Of a stretch of 64,000 nucleotides of DNA, positions 18,551-27,195 are shown one piece after another; positions within the stretch are counted from its first letter, which is position 1, and every line of letters begins with the position of its first letter. Position numbers and translations under genes: made by a program. The stretch comes from Actinomycetales bacterium (GTDB lineage Bacteria; Actinomycetota; Actinomycetes; Actinomycetales; Microbacteriaceae), in assembly GCA_015655445.1 (NCBI GenBank), contig JAATFA010000033.1:1-64000 (forward strand), given 5' to 3'. Below the pieces are notes generated by a model that worked only from the letters and a program-made list of their open reading frames with translations, was not told the DNA's origin and ran no database searches.

Positions 18551-19620
18551 CGCGCGGGGCCCCCCGCGGCGGCGGGTCCGGCGGGGCCGGCGCCCGGTCC
18601 CGCGGCCGCCTCGGCGGGCACGTCGACGGGGATGTGCCGCTCGCCGAGGCGCTTGCGGAACACCCAGTACGTCCATCCCTGGTAGAGCAGGACGAGCGGC
18701 AGGCCGACGGCCGTGACGATGCTCATGACCGCGAGCGTGTACGAGCCGCTCGCCGCCGAGGTGATCGTGAGGTCGTAGCGCGGGTCGATCGTCGAGGGCA
18801 GCACGACGGGGTAGACGGCGGCGAAGATCGACGCGGCGCCGAGCAGCAGGAACGCCGCGATGCCGGCGAACGCGCGGCCCTCCCGTCCGGCGCGCGCGCT
18901 CAGCCACGCCCAGAGCACCGCGACGACGGCGAGCACGACGAGCCCCCACGTCACGACGTCGCCCGAGCGCAGCTGCACCGCGAGCACCCATCCGACGATC
19001 GGCAGGAGGGCGAACGGCCCGACGCGCACGACGAACGCGCGGGCGCGCACGCGCACGTCGCCCTCCGTCTTGAGCGCGAGGAACGCGGCCGCGTGCACGA
19101 GGCAGAAGCCGACGACCGCGAGGCCGCCGAGCACGGCGTACCCGTCGAGCCACGCGAACGCGCCGCCCACGCGGTTCCCCTCGGCGTCGACGGGCAGGCC
19201 CGTCGTCGTGAGCGCGAGCGCCGCGCCGACGCCGAACGCGGCGACGAAGGAGCCGAGGCCGATCGCGAGATCCCACGTGCGCGTCCACCGGGCTGTGTGG
19301 CCCTTGCCGCGGTACTCGATCGCGACCGCGCGGAAGATGAGCCCGAGCAGCACGAGCGTGAGCGGCACGTACAGCGTCGAGAACAGGGACGCGTACCACA
19401 GGGGGAACGCCGCGAAGGTCGCGGCACCGGCGACGATGAGCCACACCTCGTTGCCGTCCCACACGGGCCCGATCGTGTTGAGCATGACGCGCCGCTCCCG
19501 GTCGCTGCGGCCGCTCAGGAGCATGTGCATGCCCACGCCGAGGTCGAACCCCTCGAGCAGCAGGTAGCCGCCCCACAGCACGGCGATCGCGATGAACCAG
19601 ATCGTGGGCAGGATGTCCAT
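18547..19620 (-). CDS. cydB: Cytochrome bd ubiquinol oxidase subunit II
   Basis: MDILPTIWFIAIAVLWGGYLLLEGFDLGVGMHMLLSGRSDRERRVMLNTIGPVWDGNEVWLIVAG. Confidence 0.97.
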   Translation of the reverse strand: MDILPTIWFIAIAVLWGGYLLLEGFDLGVGMHMLLSGRSDRERRVMLNTIGPVWDGNEVWLIVAGAATFAAFPLWYASLFSTLYVPLTLVLLGLIFRAVAIEYRGKGHTARWTRTWDLAIGLGSFVAAFGVGAALALTTTGLPVDAEGNRVGGAFAWLDGYAVLGGLAVVGFCLVHAAAFLALKTEGDVRVRARAFVVRVGPFALLPIVGWVLAVQLRSGDVVTWGLVVLAVVAVLWAWLSARAGREGRAFAGIAAFLLLGAASIFAAVYPVVLPSTIDPRYDLTITSAASGSYTLAVMSIVTAVGLPLVLLYQGWTYWVFRKRLGERHIPVDVPAEAAAGPGAGPAGPAAAGGPAR

Positions 19621-19644
19621 GTCCGTTGCCTCTCGAGTCGGTGG

Positions 19645-21204
19645 TCAGTAGGCGAAGGCGAGCACGTCGTCGGGGCGCTTCTCGCCGTCCTGCGGGGGGC
19701 GCAGCTCGGGCATCGCCGAGACGACGCCGCCGCGCACGTACTTGACGAGCAGGTAGACCTCGACGACGAGCAGCACGCCGTAGACGGTGCCGAGCGCGAT
19801 GAGGGAGAAGAGCAGCTCCCCCGCGCTCACCCCCGGCGAGACGGCTGCCGCCGTGAACATGTAGACCCCGTCGACGCCGCCCGGCGTCGGGTTGGGGGCG
19901 ACGACGAACGGCTGCCGCCCCATCTCGGTGAAGACCCATCCGGCGGCGTTCGCGCCGAACGGCGCGAGGATGCCGAGCAGCGCGAGGCGCATGACCCACG
20001 GCGAGCGCGGCACGGTGCCCTTGCGCGTGAGCCAGAGGGCGACGGCTGCGGCGAAGGCGGCGAGCGCACCGAAGCCGATCATGAGGCGGAAGCCCCAGTA
20101 GGTGACCTCCATGAGCGGCACGTAGTCGATCCGCGTGCCCGCCGCCGCGCCGTAGGCGGGGTCGTCCGGCACGGTCGTTCCGTACTTCGCCTGGTACTCG
20201 GGCAGCAGGTCGTCGACGCCCGTGACGGTCGTCGAGAAGTCGCCCTTGGCGAGGAAGGAGAGCAGGCCCGGGATCTCGATGATGCCGACGACGTCGGAGC
20301 AGTCCTTCGACCCGACGTCGCCGATCGAGAGCACGGAGAAGCTCGTGCCCGTCTTGCACGCCGCCTCGGCGGCGGCCATCTTCATGGGCTGCTGCTCGAA
20401 CATGAGCTTGCCCTGCATGTCGCCCGTGACGGCGACGCCGCCGAAGCCGACGATCGCCACGATCGCGCCGATGCGCAGCGAGCGCAGCCACACGGCGTGG
20501 TCCTCGCGATCGCGTCCCGGCTCCGCGGAGGCCCCGACGACGACGCGTCCGCGCGCGTCGAGGGTGTCGACGCCGTCCTTGCGACGGCGCCACAGCTGGT
20601 ACCACGCGATGCCGAGCAGGAAGCCGCCGGCGACGCCGAGCGAGCCGCACAGCACGTGCAGGTAGGCGGTGAGCGCGGTGTTGTTGGTGAGCACCGCCCA
20701 GATGTCGACGAGCTGCGGGCGCCCGTCGTGCAGCACGACGCCCACGGGGTGCTGCATCCACGAGTTCGCGACGATGATGAAGAACGCGGAGACGATCGAG
20801 CCGGCGACGGCGATCCACAGCGCGGCGAGGTGCACGCGCTTCGGCAGCCGGTCCCACCCGAAGATCCACAGGCCGAGGAAGGTCGACTCGAAGAAGAAGG
20901 CGAGCAGGCCCTCCATCGCGAGCGGCGCGCCGAAGACGTCGCCGACGAAGCGCGAGTACTCGCTCCACGCCATGCCGAACTGGAACTCCTGCACGAGGCC
21001 GGTCGCGACGCCCATGACGAAGTTGACGAGGTAGAGCTTGCCCCAGAACTTGGTCATGCGCAGGTAGCGCTCGTTGCCCGTGCGCAGCCACAGCGTCTGC
21101 ATGATGGCGACGGTCGGCCCGAGGCCGAGCGTGAGCGGCACCATGAGGAAGTGGTAGACGGTCGTGATGCCGAACTGCCAGCGGGCGATCATCAACGGGT
21201 CCAC
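19645..21204 (-). CDS. cydA: Cytochrome bd ubiquinol oxidase subunit I
   Basis: VDPLMIARWQFGITTVYHFLMVPLTLGLGPTVAIMQTLWLRTGNERYLRMTKFWGKLYLVNF...GRQPFVV; start taken as GTG 21204 to match the usual MDPLxIARWQFG. Confidence 0.96.
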   Translation of the reverse strand: MDPLMIARWQFGITTVYHFLMVPLTLGLGPTVAIMQTLWLRTGNERYLRMTKFWGKLYLVNFVMGVATGLVQEFQFGMAWSEYSRFVGDVFGAPLAMEGLLAFFFESTFLGLWIFGWDRLPKRVHLAALWIAVAGSIVSAFFIIVANSWMQHPVGVVLHDGRPQLVDIWAVLTNNTALTAYLHVLCGSLGVAGGFLLGIAWYQLWRRRKDGVDTLDARGRVVVGASAEPGRDREDHAVWLRSLRIGAIVAIVGFGGVAVTGDMQGKLMFEQQPMKMAAAEAACKTGTSFSVLSIGDVGSKDCSDVVGIIEIPGLLSFLAKGDFSTTVTGVDDLLPEYQAKYGTTVPDDPAYGAAAGTRIDYVPLMEVTYWGFRLMIGFGALAAFAAAVALWLTRKGTVPRSPWVMRLALLGILAPFGANAAGWVFTEMGRQPFVVAPNPTPGGVDGVYMFTAAAVSPGVSAGELLFSLIALGTVYGVLLVVEVYLLVKYVRGGVVSAMPELRPPQDGEKRPDDVLAFAY

Positions 21205-21311
21205 GGCTGGTCCGCTCCTTCCCTCCGCGACGGCGGTCGCGATCCCCTCGCGGCCCGCGGGCACGGGCGCGACGCGGCTTCAGCATCCCGGCCCGCTGCC
21301 GGGCACGCCCA

Positions 21312-21325
21312 GGGACCAAGGTCCC
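21312..21325. promoter_or_regulatory. DosR-box-like palindrome GGGACCAAGGTCCC
   Basis: Perfect GGGAC-N4-GTCCC 108 bp upstream of the cydA start. Confidence 0.72.
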
Positions 21326-21343
21326 GTCGCGCTCCTCGCGATG

Positions 21344-21426
21344 CTTCTACGCTGCGTAGAAGTAACTCTACGCCGTGTAGAAGACGCTTCTCTACGCACC
21401 GTAGAAGTTTTTCGACACGAGGTAGA
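21344..21426. promoter_or_regulatory. Phased BlaI-type operator array (3 clear + 1 degenerate TCTACGC-N-GCGTAGA sites)
   Basis: TCTACGCTGCGTAGA 21346-21360 (within a 19-bp perfect palindrome), TCTACGCCGTGTAGA 21367-21381, TCTACGCACCGTAGA 21391-21405, TCGACACGAGGTAGA 21412-21426. Confidence 0.8.
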
Positions 21427-21810
21427 ATGGCGGTGGAGGTGGCGGGAGTGGCGAGTCTCGGAGAGCTCGAGCGGTCGGTCATGGACGTGCTGTGGGAGTC
21501 CGACGCGCCCCTCACCGCCTACGACGTGCAGGCGCGGCTCGAGCGCGACCGGCGCCCCCTCGCCGTCACGACGCTGCTCACCGTGCTCTCGCGCCTCGAG
21601 AAGAAGGCCTTCGTCTCCTCCGACCGCTCCGCGCGGCCGCACCGCTATCGCGCGACCGCCTCCCGCGCCGACCACGTCGCCGAGCTCATGCACGAGGTCC
21701 TCGGCGGCGCGGCCGATCGCGGGGCCGTGCTCGAGCGCTTCGTCGGCGGGGTGTCGGCCGAGGACGCCGCGATGCTGCGCCGGCTCCTCGCCGGCGGCGA
21801 GGGCGGCTGA
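21427..21810 (+). CDS. BlaI/MecI/CopY-family transcriptional repressor
   Basis: SLGELERSVMDVLWESDAPLTAYDVQARLERDRRPLAVTTLLTVLSRLEKKAFV. Confidence 0.93.
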   Translation: MAVEVAGVASLGELERSVMDVLWESDAPLTAYDVQARLERDRRPLAVTTLLTVLSRLEKKAFVSSDRSARPHRYRATASRADHVAELMHEVLGGAADRGAVLERFVGGVSAEDAAMLRRLLAGGEGG

Positions 21811-21814
21811 GCCC

Positions 21815-22612
21815 ATGCTCGCCCTCGCGTGCGCGCTCGCGATCGTCGCCGTGCTGCTCGCATGGCCGGCGCCCGTCGCGCTCGCGCGGGCCGCGTGGCC
21901 CTCGCGAGCGCCCGCACGCGCGCTGCTCGTCTGGCAGGCCATCGGGCTCGCCGGCGGCCTCTCGATGATCGGGGCGCTCGCGCTCGCGGGCCTCGCCGTC
22001 GCGCCCACCCGCCCCGCGCTCGCCGTGACGCCCGCCGCGGCACTCGCCGCGTACCTGCTCGCGCACCTCGCCGTCGTCGTCGTGCGCGTCGAGCGGCAGC
22101 GCCGCCGGCACCACGCGCTGCTCGAGCTGCTCTCGTCGCCGCACCCCACGCGCAAGCGCACGCGCGTGCTCGACGACGCCTCGCCCGTCGCGTACTGCCT
22201 GCCGCGCGGCGTGCGGTCGCTCACCGTGCTCTCGCGCGGGCTCCTCGAACGGCTCGAGCCCGACGAGCTCGCCGCCGTCGTCGCGCACGAGCGCGCCCAC
22301 GTCGAACAGCGCCACGACGTCCTGCTCGTCGCCTTCCGCGCCTGGCACGCGGCCCTGCCTCGCTTCCCCGTCGCCGGGCTCGCCGTGCGCGAGGTCGCGG
22401 GGCTCGTCGAGCTGCTCGCCGACGACTCCGCCCGCCGCAGCGTGCCGGACGCCGTGCTCGCACGCGCGATCCTCGCGGTCTCCGCGGGACGCGCAGCCGA
22501 GGCGGCCGAGGGCGCGGAGGCCCCGCGCGCACGCGACCGCGTACGGCGGCTCGGCGGCGGACGCGCGACGAGGGCCGCCGCTCGCGCGCGCGCGACGCCC
22601 GCACGAGGCTGA
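21815..22612 (+). CDS. M56-family (BlaR1-like) membrane metallopeptidase
   Basis: Hydrophobic N-terminus, YCLPRGVRSLTVLSRGLLERLEPDELAAVVAHERAHVEQRHD with HExxH-like HERAH. Confidence 0.88.
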   Translation: MLALACALAIVAVLLAWPAPVALARAAWPSRAPARALLVWQAIGLAGGLSMIGALALAGLAVAPTRPALAVTPAAALAAYLLAHLAVVVVRVERQRRRHHALLELLSSPHPTRKRTRVLDDASPVAYCLPRGVRSLTVLSRGLLERLEPDELAAVVAHERAHVEQRHDVLLVAFRAWHAALPRFPVAGLAVREVAGLVELLADDSARRSVPDAVLARAILAVSAGRAAEAAEGAEAPRARDRVRRLGGGRATRAAARARATPARG

Positions 22613-22617
22613 GCGAG

Positions 22618-24786
22618 ATGACGGGGGGCGGCGGAGCGTCGGCTCCCGGGCGGCCCGCGGCTCCCGCATCCCCTAGCGTGGGTCGCGTGGGAGCACGCAT
22701 CTACCTCACGAGCGCGGAGGGCCGCACGGGCAAGTCGACGGTCGCGGTCGGGCTGCTCGAGACGCTCAAGTCCCGCGTCGCGCGCGTAGGCGTCTTCCGC
22801 CCGATCGTGCGCGCCGAGCCCGGGCGCGACCACGTGCTCGAGCTCCTGCTCAGCGCCTCGACCGCGGGTCTCGGCTATGAGGAGAGCGCGGGCACCGACT
22901 ACGCGGCCGTGCACGACGACCTCGACGCGGCGCTCGCGACGATCGTCGACCGGTTCGCCGACGTCGAGGATCGCTGCGACGCCGTGCTCGTGCTCGGCTC
23001 GGACTACACGGACGTGGGCACGCCGACCGAGCTCGCGACCAACGGGCGCATCGCCGCCAACCTCGCCGCGCCCGTGCTGCTCGTCGTCGGCGGCCGCGAC
23101 CCCGACGGCGAGGGGCCGCGCACGAGCGCCCAGATCGCCGACGTCGCCGCGATCGCCCTCGCCGAGCTGCGCGCCGAGCACGCCGAGGTGCTCGCGGTCG
23201 TCGTCAACCGCGTCGAGCCGGGCATCGCCGGCGAGGCCGCCGACGCGGTCCGGCGCGCGACGGGGCTGCCCGCGTGGGCGATCCCCGAGGATCGCGAGCT
23301 CGTCGCGCCCCTCCTGCGCACCGTGCTCGAGTCCGCCGACGCCGAGCTCGTGATGGGCGACCCCGCCCTGCTCGAGCGCCCCGTGCTCGGGACGGTCGTC
23401 GCGGCGATGACGCTCGAGAACGTCCTCCCGCGGCTGCTGCCCGGATCCGTCGTCGTCGTGCCCGGGGATCGCTCGGACGTGCTCGTCGGCACGATCGTCG
23501 CCTCGCTCTCGCACACCTTCCCGGCGCTCGCGGGCGTCGTGCTCAACGGCGGGTTCGACATGGCGCCGGCGATCCGCACGCTGCTCGAGGGCCTCGGCGC
23601 GCGCATCCCGATCGCACGCACCGCGCTCGGCACGTACGACACGGCCGTGCGGATCACCCACGCGCGCAGTCGCCTCGCGGCCGACTCCCCGCAGAAGCAC
23701 GCGCTCGCGATCGCTCTCTTCGAGCGGAACGTCGACGCCGGGGAGCTCGTGCGCGTGCTGAGCATCCCGACCTCGGCCGTGCTCACGCCCATCCGCTTCG
23801 AGCACGCGCTCGTCGAGCGCGCTCGCGCCGACCGCAAGCGCATCGTGCTGCCCGAGGGCGACGACGACCGCGTGCTGCGCGCGGCCGGGATCGTGCTGAG
23901 GCGCGGCATCGCCGACCTCGTGATCCTCGGCGAGGAGGAGGCCGTGCGCGCACGCGCCGCCGAGATCGGCGCCGACATCTCCGCCGCCCGCGTCGTCTCC
24001 CCGCTCGACCCCGAGCTGCACGAGCGGTTCGCCGAGGAGTACGCACGGGTGCGCGCCGCCAAGGGCGTCTCGCGCGAGCTCGCCGCCGACACCGTGACCG
24101 ACGTCTCCTACTTCGGCACCATGATGGTGCACCTCGGCCTCGCCGACGGGATGGTCTCGGGCGCCGCGCACACGACCGCGTCCACGATCCGCCCGGCCTT
24201 CGAGATCGTGCGGACGGCCCCGGGCGTCTCGGTCGTCTCGAGCGTCTTCCTCATGGCGCTCGCCGATCGCGTGCTCGTCTACGGGGACTGCGCGGTGATC
24301 CCCGAGCCCACGGTCGAGCAGCTCGCGGACATCGCCGTGTCGTCGGCCGCGACGGCGCGGCGCTTCGGCATCGAGCCGCGCGTCGCGATGCTCAGCTACT
24401 CGACGGGCGCCTCCGGCAGCGGCGCCGAGGTCGAGCGCGTGCGCGCGGCGACCGAGCTCGTGCGCTCGCGCGCGCCGGAGCTGCCCGTGGACGGCCCGAT
24501 GCAGTACGACGCGGCCGCCGATCCCGTCGTCGCCGCCGCGAAGATGCCCGGATCGCCCGTCGCGGGGCGCGCGACGGTGTTCGTCTTCCCCGACCTCAAC
24601 ACGGGCAACAACACCTACAAGGCCGTGCAGCGCTCGGCCGGCGCCGTCGCGATCGGCCCCGTGCTGCAGGGGCTCGCGAAGCCCATCAACGACCTCTCGC
24701 GGGGCGCGCTCGTGCGCGACATCGTCAACACGATCGCGATCACCGCGATCCAGGCCCAGGACGGGCGATCGGAGGCCCCCGCATGA
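22618..24786 (+). CDS. pta: Phosphate acetyltransferase with N-terminal BioD-like/DRTGG domains
   Basis: IYLTSAEGRTGKSTVAVGLLETL...IRFEHALVERARADRKRIVLPEGDDDRVLRAAG...MMVHLGLADGMVSGAAHTTASTIRPAFEIV...FPDLNTGNNTYKAVQRSAGAVAIGPVLQGLAKPINDLSRG. Confidence 0.95.
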   Translation: MTGGGGASAPGRPAAPASPSVGRVGARIYLTSAEGRTGKSTVAVGLLETLKSRVARVGVFRPIVRAEPGRDHVLELLLSASTAGLGYEESAGTDYAAVHDDLDAALATIVDRFADVEDRCDAVLVLGSDYTDVGTPTELATNGRIAANLAAPVLLVVGGRDPDGEGPRTSAQIADVAAIALAELRAEHAEVLAVVVNRVEPGIAGEAADAVRRATGLPAWAIPEDRELVAPLLRTVLESADAELVMGDPALLERPVLGTVVAAMTLENVLPRLLPGSVVVVPGDRSDVLVGTIVASLSHTFPALAGVVLNGGFDMAPAIRTLLEGLGARIPIARTALGTYDTAVRITHARSRLAADSPQKHALAIALFERNVDAGELVRVLSIPTSAVLTPIRFEHALVERARADRKRIVLPEGDDDRVLRAAGIVLRRGIADLVILGEEEAVRARAAEIGADISAARVVSPLDPELHERFAEEYARVRAAKGVSRELAADTVTDVSYFGTMMVHLGLADGMVSGAAHTTASTIRPAFEIVRTAPGVSVVSSVFLMALADRVLVYGDCAVIPEPTVEQLADIAVSSAATARRFGIEPRVAMLSYSTGASGSGAEVERVRAATELVRSRAPELPVDGPMQYDAAADPVVAAAKMPGSPVAGRATVFVFPDLNTGNNTYKAVQRSAGAVAIGPVLQGLAKPINDLSRGALVRDIVNTIAITAIQAQDGRSEAPA

Positions 24787-25904
24787 CCCGCGTCTTCGTG
24801 CTCAACTCCGGCTCCTCCTCCCTCAAGTACCAGGTGATCGACGTCGAGGGCGACGACGTCGTGCGGTCGGGGGTCGTCGAGCGCATCGGCGAGCCCGGCA
24901 GGCCCGCGGACCACGGCGTCGCGATCGAGGGCGTGCTCGGCGAGGTGGAGGGGCTCGGCCTCGACGCCGTCGGCCATCGCGTCGTGCACGGCGGCTCGCG
25001 CTTCGCGACGGCCGTGCTCGTCGACGACGACGTGGAGCGCGCGATCGAGGAGCTCTCCGTGCTCGCGCCCCTGCACAACCCGGCGAACCTGCTCGGCATC
25101 CGCGCGGCGCGCGCTGCGCTGCCCGACCTGCCCCACGTCGCCGTCTTCGACACGGCGTTCCACCAGACGCTCCCGGCCGCGGCGTACACGGTCGCGATCG
25201 ACCGCGACCTCGCCCGTCGGTACGGCGTGCGGCGCTATGGCTTCCACGGCACCTCCTACAGGTTCGTGTCCGGGCGCGCCGCCGAGCTCCTCGACCGACC
25301 GCTCGAGTCGCTGCGGATGATCGTGCTGCACCTCGGCAACGGCGCGTCGGCCGCCGCGATCGACCACGGCCGCTCGATCGAGACGTCCATGGGGATGACG
25401 CCGCTGCAGGGCCTCGTCATGGGCACGCGCGCGGGCGACCTCGACCCCTCCGCGCTCTTCCACCTGCACCGCGAGGCGGGTCTCGGCTTCGAGGAGCTCG
25501 AGGACATGCTCAACCGGCGCAGCGGTCTCCTGGGCATGTCGGGCTCGACCGACATCCGCGACGTGCAGCGCGCCGAGAGCGAGGGCGACGAGGACGCGGC
25601 GCTCGCGCTCGCGGTCTACCGGCACCGCGTGCGCCACTACATCGGCGCCTACTCGGCGCAGCTCGGGGGCCTCGACGCGCTCGTGTTCACGGGAGGCGTC
25701 GGCGAGCACAACGTGCAGTTCCGCCGCCGCGTGCTCGCGGGCCTCGAGTTCCTCGGCATCGCCGTGGACAACGAGCGCAACGAGCGCGCGGGCGCCGACG
25801 CGCTCGTCATCTCGCCCGAGGGCGCGCCCGTCGCGGTGCTCGTCGTGCCCACGAACGAGGAGCTCGAGATCGCCCGGCAGACGCGGGAGCTCCTGCACGC
25901 GTGA
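24783..25904 (+). CDS. ackA: Acetate kinase
   Basis: MTRVFVLNSGSSSLKYQVID...HRVVHGGSRF...FDTAFHQTLP...YGFHGTSYRFVS...LHLGNGASAAAI. Confidence 0.97.
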   Translation: MTRVFVLNSGSSSLKYQVIDVEGDDVVRSGVVERIGEPGRPADHGVAIEGVLGEVEGLGLDAVGHRVVHGGSRFATAVLVDDDVERAIEELSVLAPLHNPANLLGIRAARAALPDLPHVAVFDTAFHQTLPAAAYTVAIDRDLARRYGVRRYGFHGTSYRFVSGRAAELLDRPLESLRMIVLHLGNGASAAAIDHGRSIETSMGMTPLQGLVMGTRAGDLDPSALFHLHREAGLGFEELEDMLNRRSGLLGMSGSTDIRDVQRAESEGDEDAALALAVYRHRVRHYIGAYSAQLGGLDALVFTGGVGEHNVQFRRRVLAGLEFLGIAVDNERNERAGADALVISPEGAPVAVLVVPTNEELEIARQTRELLHA

Positions 25905-26039
25905 CCCGCGCGCGGTGCGGGCGCGCTCTCGGCAGGCCGAGCCCGTGCGGCGGGCGATCGCGCCGGCGCGCCGGGAGTCGCGTCCGGGCGGTCGCGGGCC
26001 GGGCGGGCGCGCGTGCCCGATCACGCCGACGGGATGCGG

Positions 26040-26053
26040 GGGACCTTCGGCCC
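26040..26053. promoter_or_regulatory. DosR-box-like element GGGACCTTCGGCCC
   Basis: Exact reverse complement of the 11854 element; 37 bp upstream of the small ORF/USP operon. Confidence 0.65.
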
Positions 26054-26089
26054 TGCCCGCGCGCCGCGGGCCGGCCGAGACTGGAGGGC

Positions 26090-26278
26090 ATGACATCCGG
26101 CGCAGACCCCGCTGGAGAAGGACGGGCCCCCATGGACGAGCAGCGAGACGAGCACGGGCACGCGGGCGAGCCGCACCAGGTGCCCGACTGGCGCTGGGAC
26201 GAGCTCAAGCGGGGTACGCAGCGCCGCCTGCACGAGCGTCTCGCCCGCCCCGAGCCGGACGAGGGCGAGTCGAGATGA
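26090..26278 (+). CDS. Small hypothetical acidic protein co-transcribed with a USP
   Basis: MTSGADPAGEGRAPMDEQRDEHGHAGEPHQVPDWRWDELKRGTQRRLHERLARPEPDEGESR; 4-nt overlap with the following USP gene. Confidence 0.6.
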   Translation: MTSGADPAGEGRAPMDEQRDEHGHAGEPHQVPDWRWDELKRGTQRRLHERLARPEPDEGESR

Positions 26279-27153
26279 CGGAGGGGCGCGTCGTCGTGGG
26301 CGTGAGCGCCGACCGCGGGAGCGCCGCCGCGCTCGACTGGGCGATCGCGAACGCGAGCGCCTCGGCCGAGCTCGAGCTCGTCTCGGTCACCCCGCTCGAC
26401 CCGATGGCGTCGCCCGCCATCGCCGAGGACGTGCGCCGCAGTCACGAGGACGCGCTCGAGCGCGCCGGCCGGCGGGCGGGCGAGGCCCGCTCCGGCCTCC
26501 GCGCGCGGCAGGCGCTGCGTCACGGCGACCCGTGGCGCGAGCTCCTCGAGCGCAGCGCCCACGCCGACCTGCTCGTCGTCGGCAGCGATGCCGCCGACCT
26601 CGATCCGATCCCCGGCCGCGGCTCTCTGCCCGTGCGGCTCGCGCGCGACACGCGGTGCCCGCTCGTCGTCGTGCCCGCCGGGTGGAAGGGCCGGGACGGC
26701 CCCGTCGTCGTCGGCGCCGAGGGCGTCGACGAGCCCGAGCCAGCCCTGCTCGTCGCGGCGGCCGAGGCCGAGCGGTCCGGCCGCCCGCTGCGCATCGTGC
26801 ACGCGTGCGAGACGCCGCCCGTGCCCGCGGCGCTCGAGGGCTTCGGCGACACGCTCGGGGCGATCGCGGAAGCGCACGAGAGCATGCTAGACGCGGCCGT
26901 CGACGCCACGCGATCGCACTTCCCCGCGCTCGCCGTCGAGCGCGAGCTCGTCGACGCGCCCGCGGGCCCCGCGCTCGTGCGTCGCGCACGCGACGCCTCG
27001 CTCCTCGTCGTCGGCGCGCTCTCGCGCGCCCGCCCGCTCGGCTCGGCCGCCGCGGCGGTCGTGCTCGCGCCGCCGTGCCCCGTGGTCGTCGTGCCGGGCC
27101 CGCTCCCCGCACGCGGGGGATCGACGCAGCAGCGCGGGAGCGCCGCGCGCTGA
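26275..27153 (+). CDS. Universal stress protein (tandem domains)
   Basis: MTEGRVVVGVSADRGSAAALDWAIANAS...DLLVVGSDAADLDPIPGRGSLPVRLARDTRCPLVVVP...PCPVVVVPG. Confidence 0.9.
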   Translation: MTEGRVVVGVSADRGSAAALDWAIANASASAELELVSVTPLDPMASPAIAEDVRRSHEDALERAGRRAGEARSGLRARQALRHGDPWRELLERSAHADLLVVGSDAADLDPIPGRGSLPVRLARDTRCPLVVVPAGWKGRDGPVVVGAEGVDEPEPALLVAAAEAERSGRPLRIVHACETPPVPAALEGFGDTLGAIAEAHESMLDAAVDATRSHFPALAVERELVDAPAGPALVRRARDASLLVVGALSRARPLGSAAAAVVLAPPCPVVVVPGPLPARGGSTQQRGSAAR

Positions 27154-27195
27154 GTGCCGCGGACCGGGCGGCGCGCCGGGTCCGCGCGACGCGCG

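Noticed and set aside
14316-21810. Long ORFs 14316-18494 (-), 15638-18685 (+), 18634-21810 (+) and the 2048-aa extent of 15173-21319
   Set aside because: Off-frame readings of cydDC/cydB/cydA; only the 15173-18550 part of the last ORF encodes recognisable protein.
22618-25904. Pta-AckA pair as unusual
   Set aside because: The pair itself is ordinary; only its placement in the DosR-like island is notable, and that is covered there. I saw no DosR-like box directly upstream of pta.
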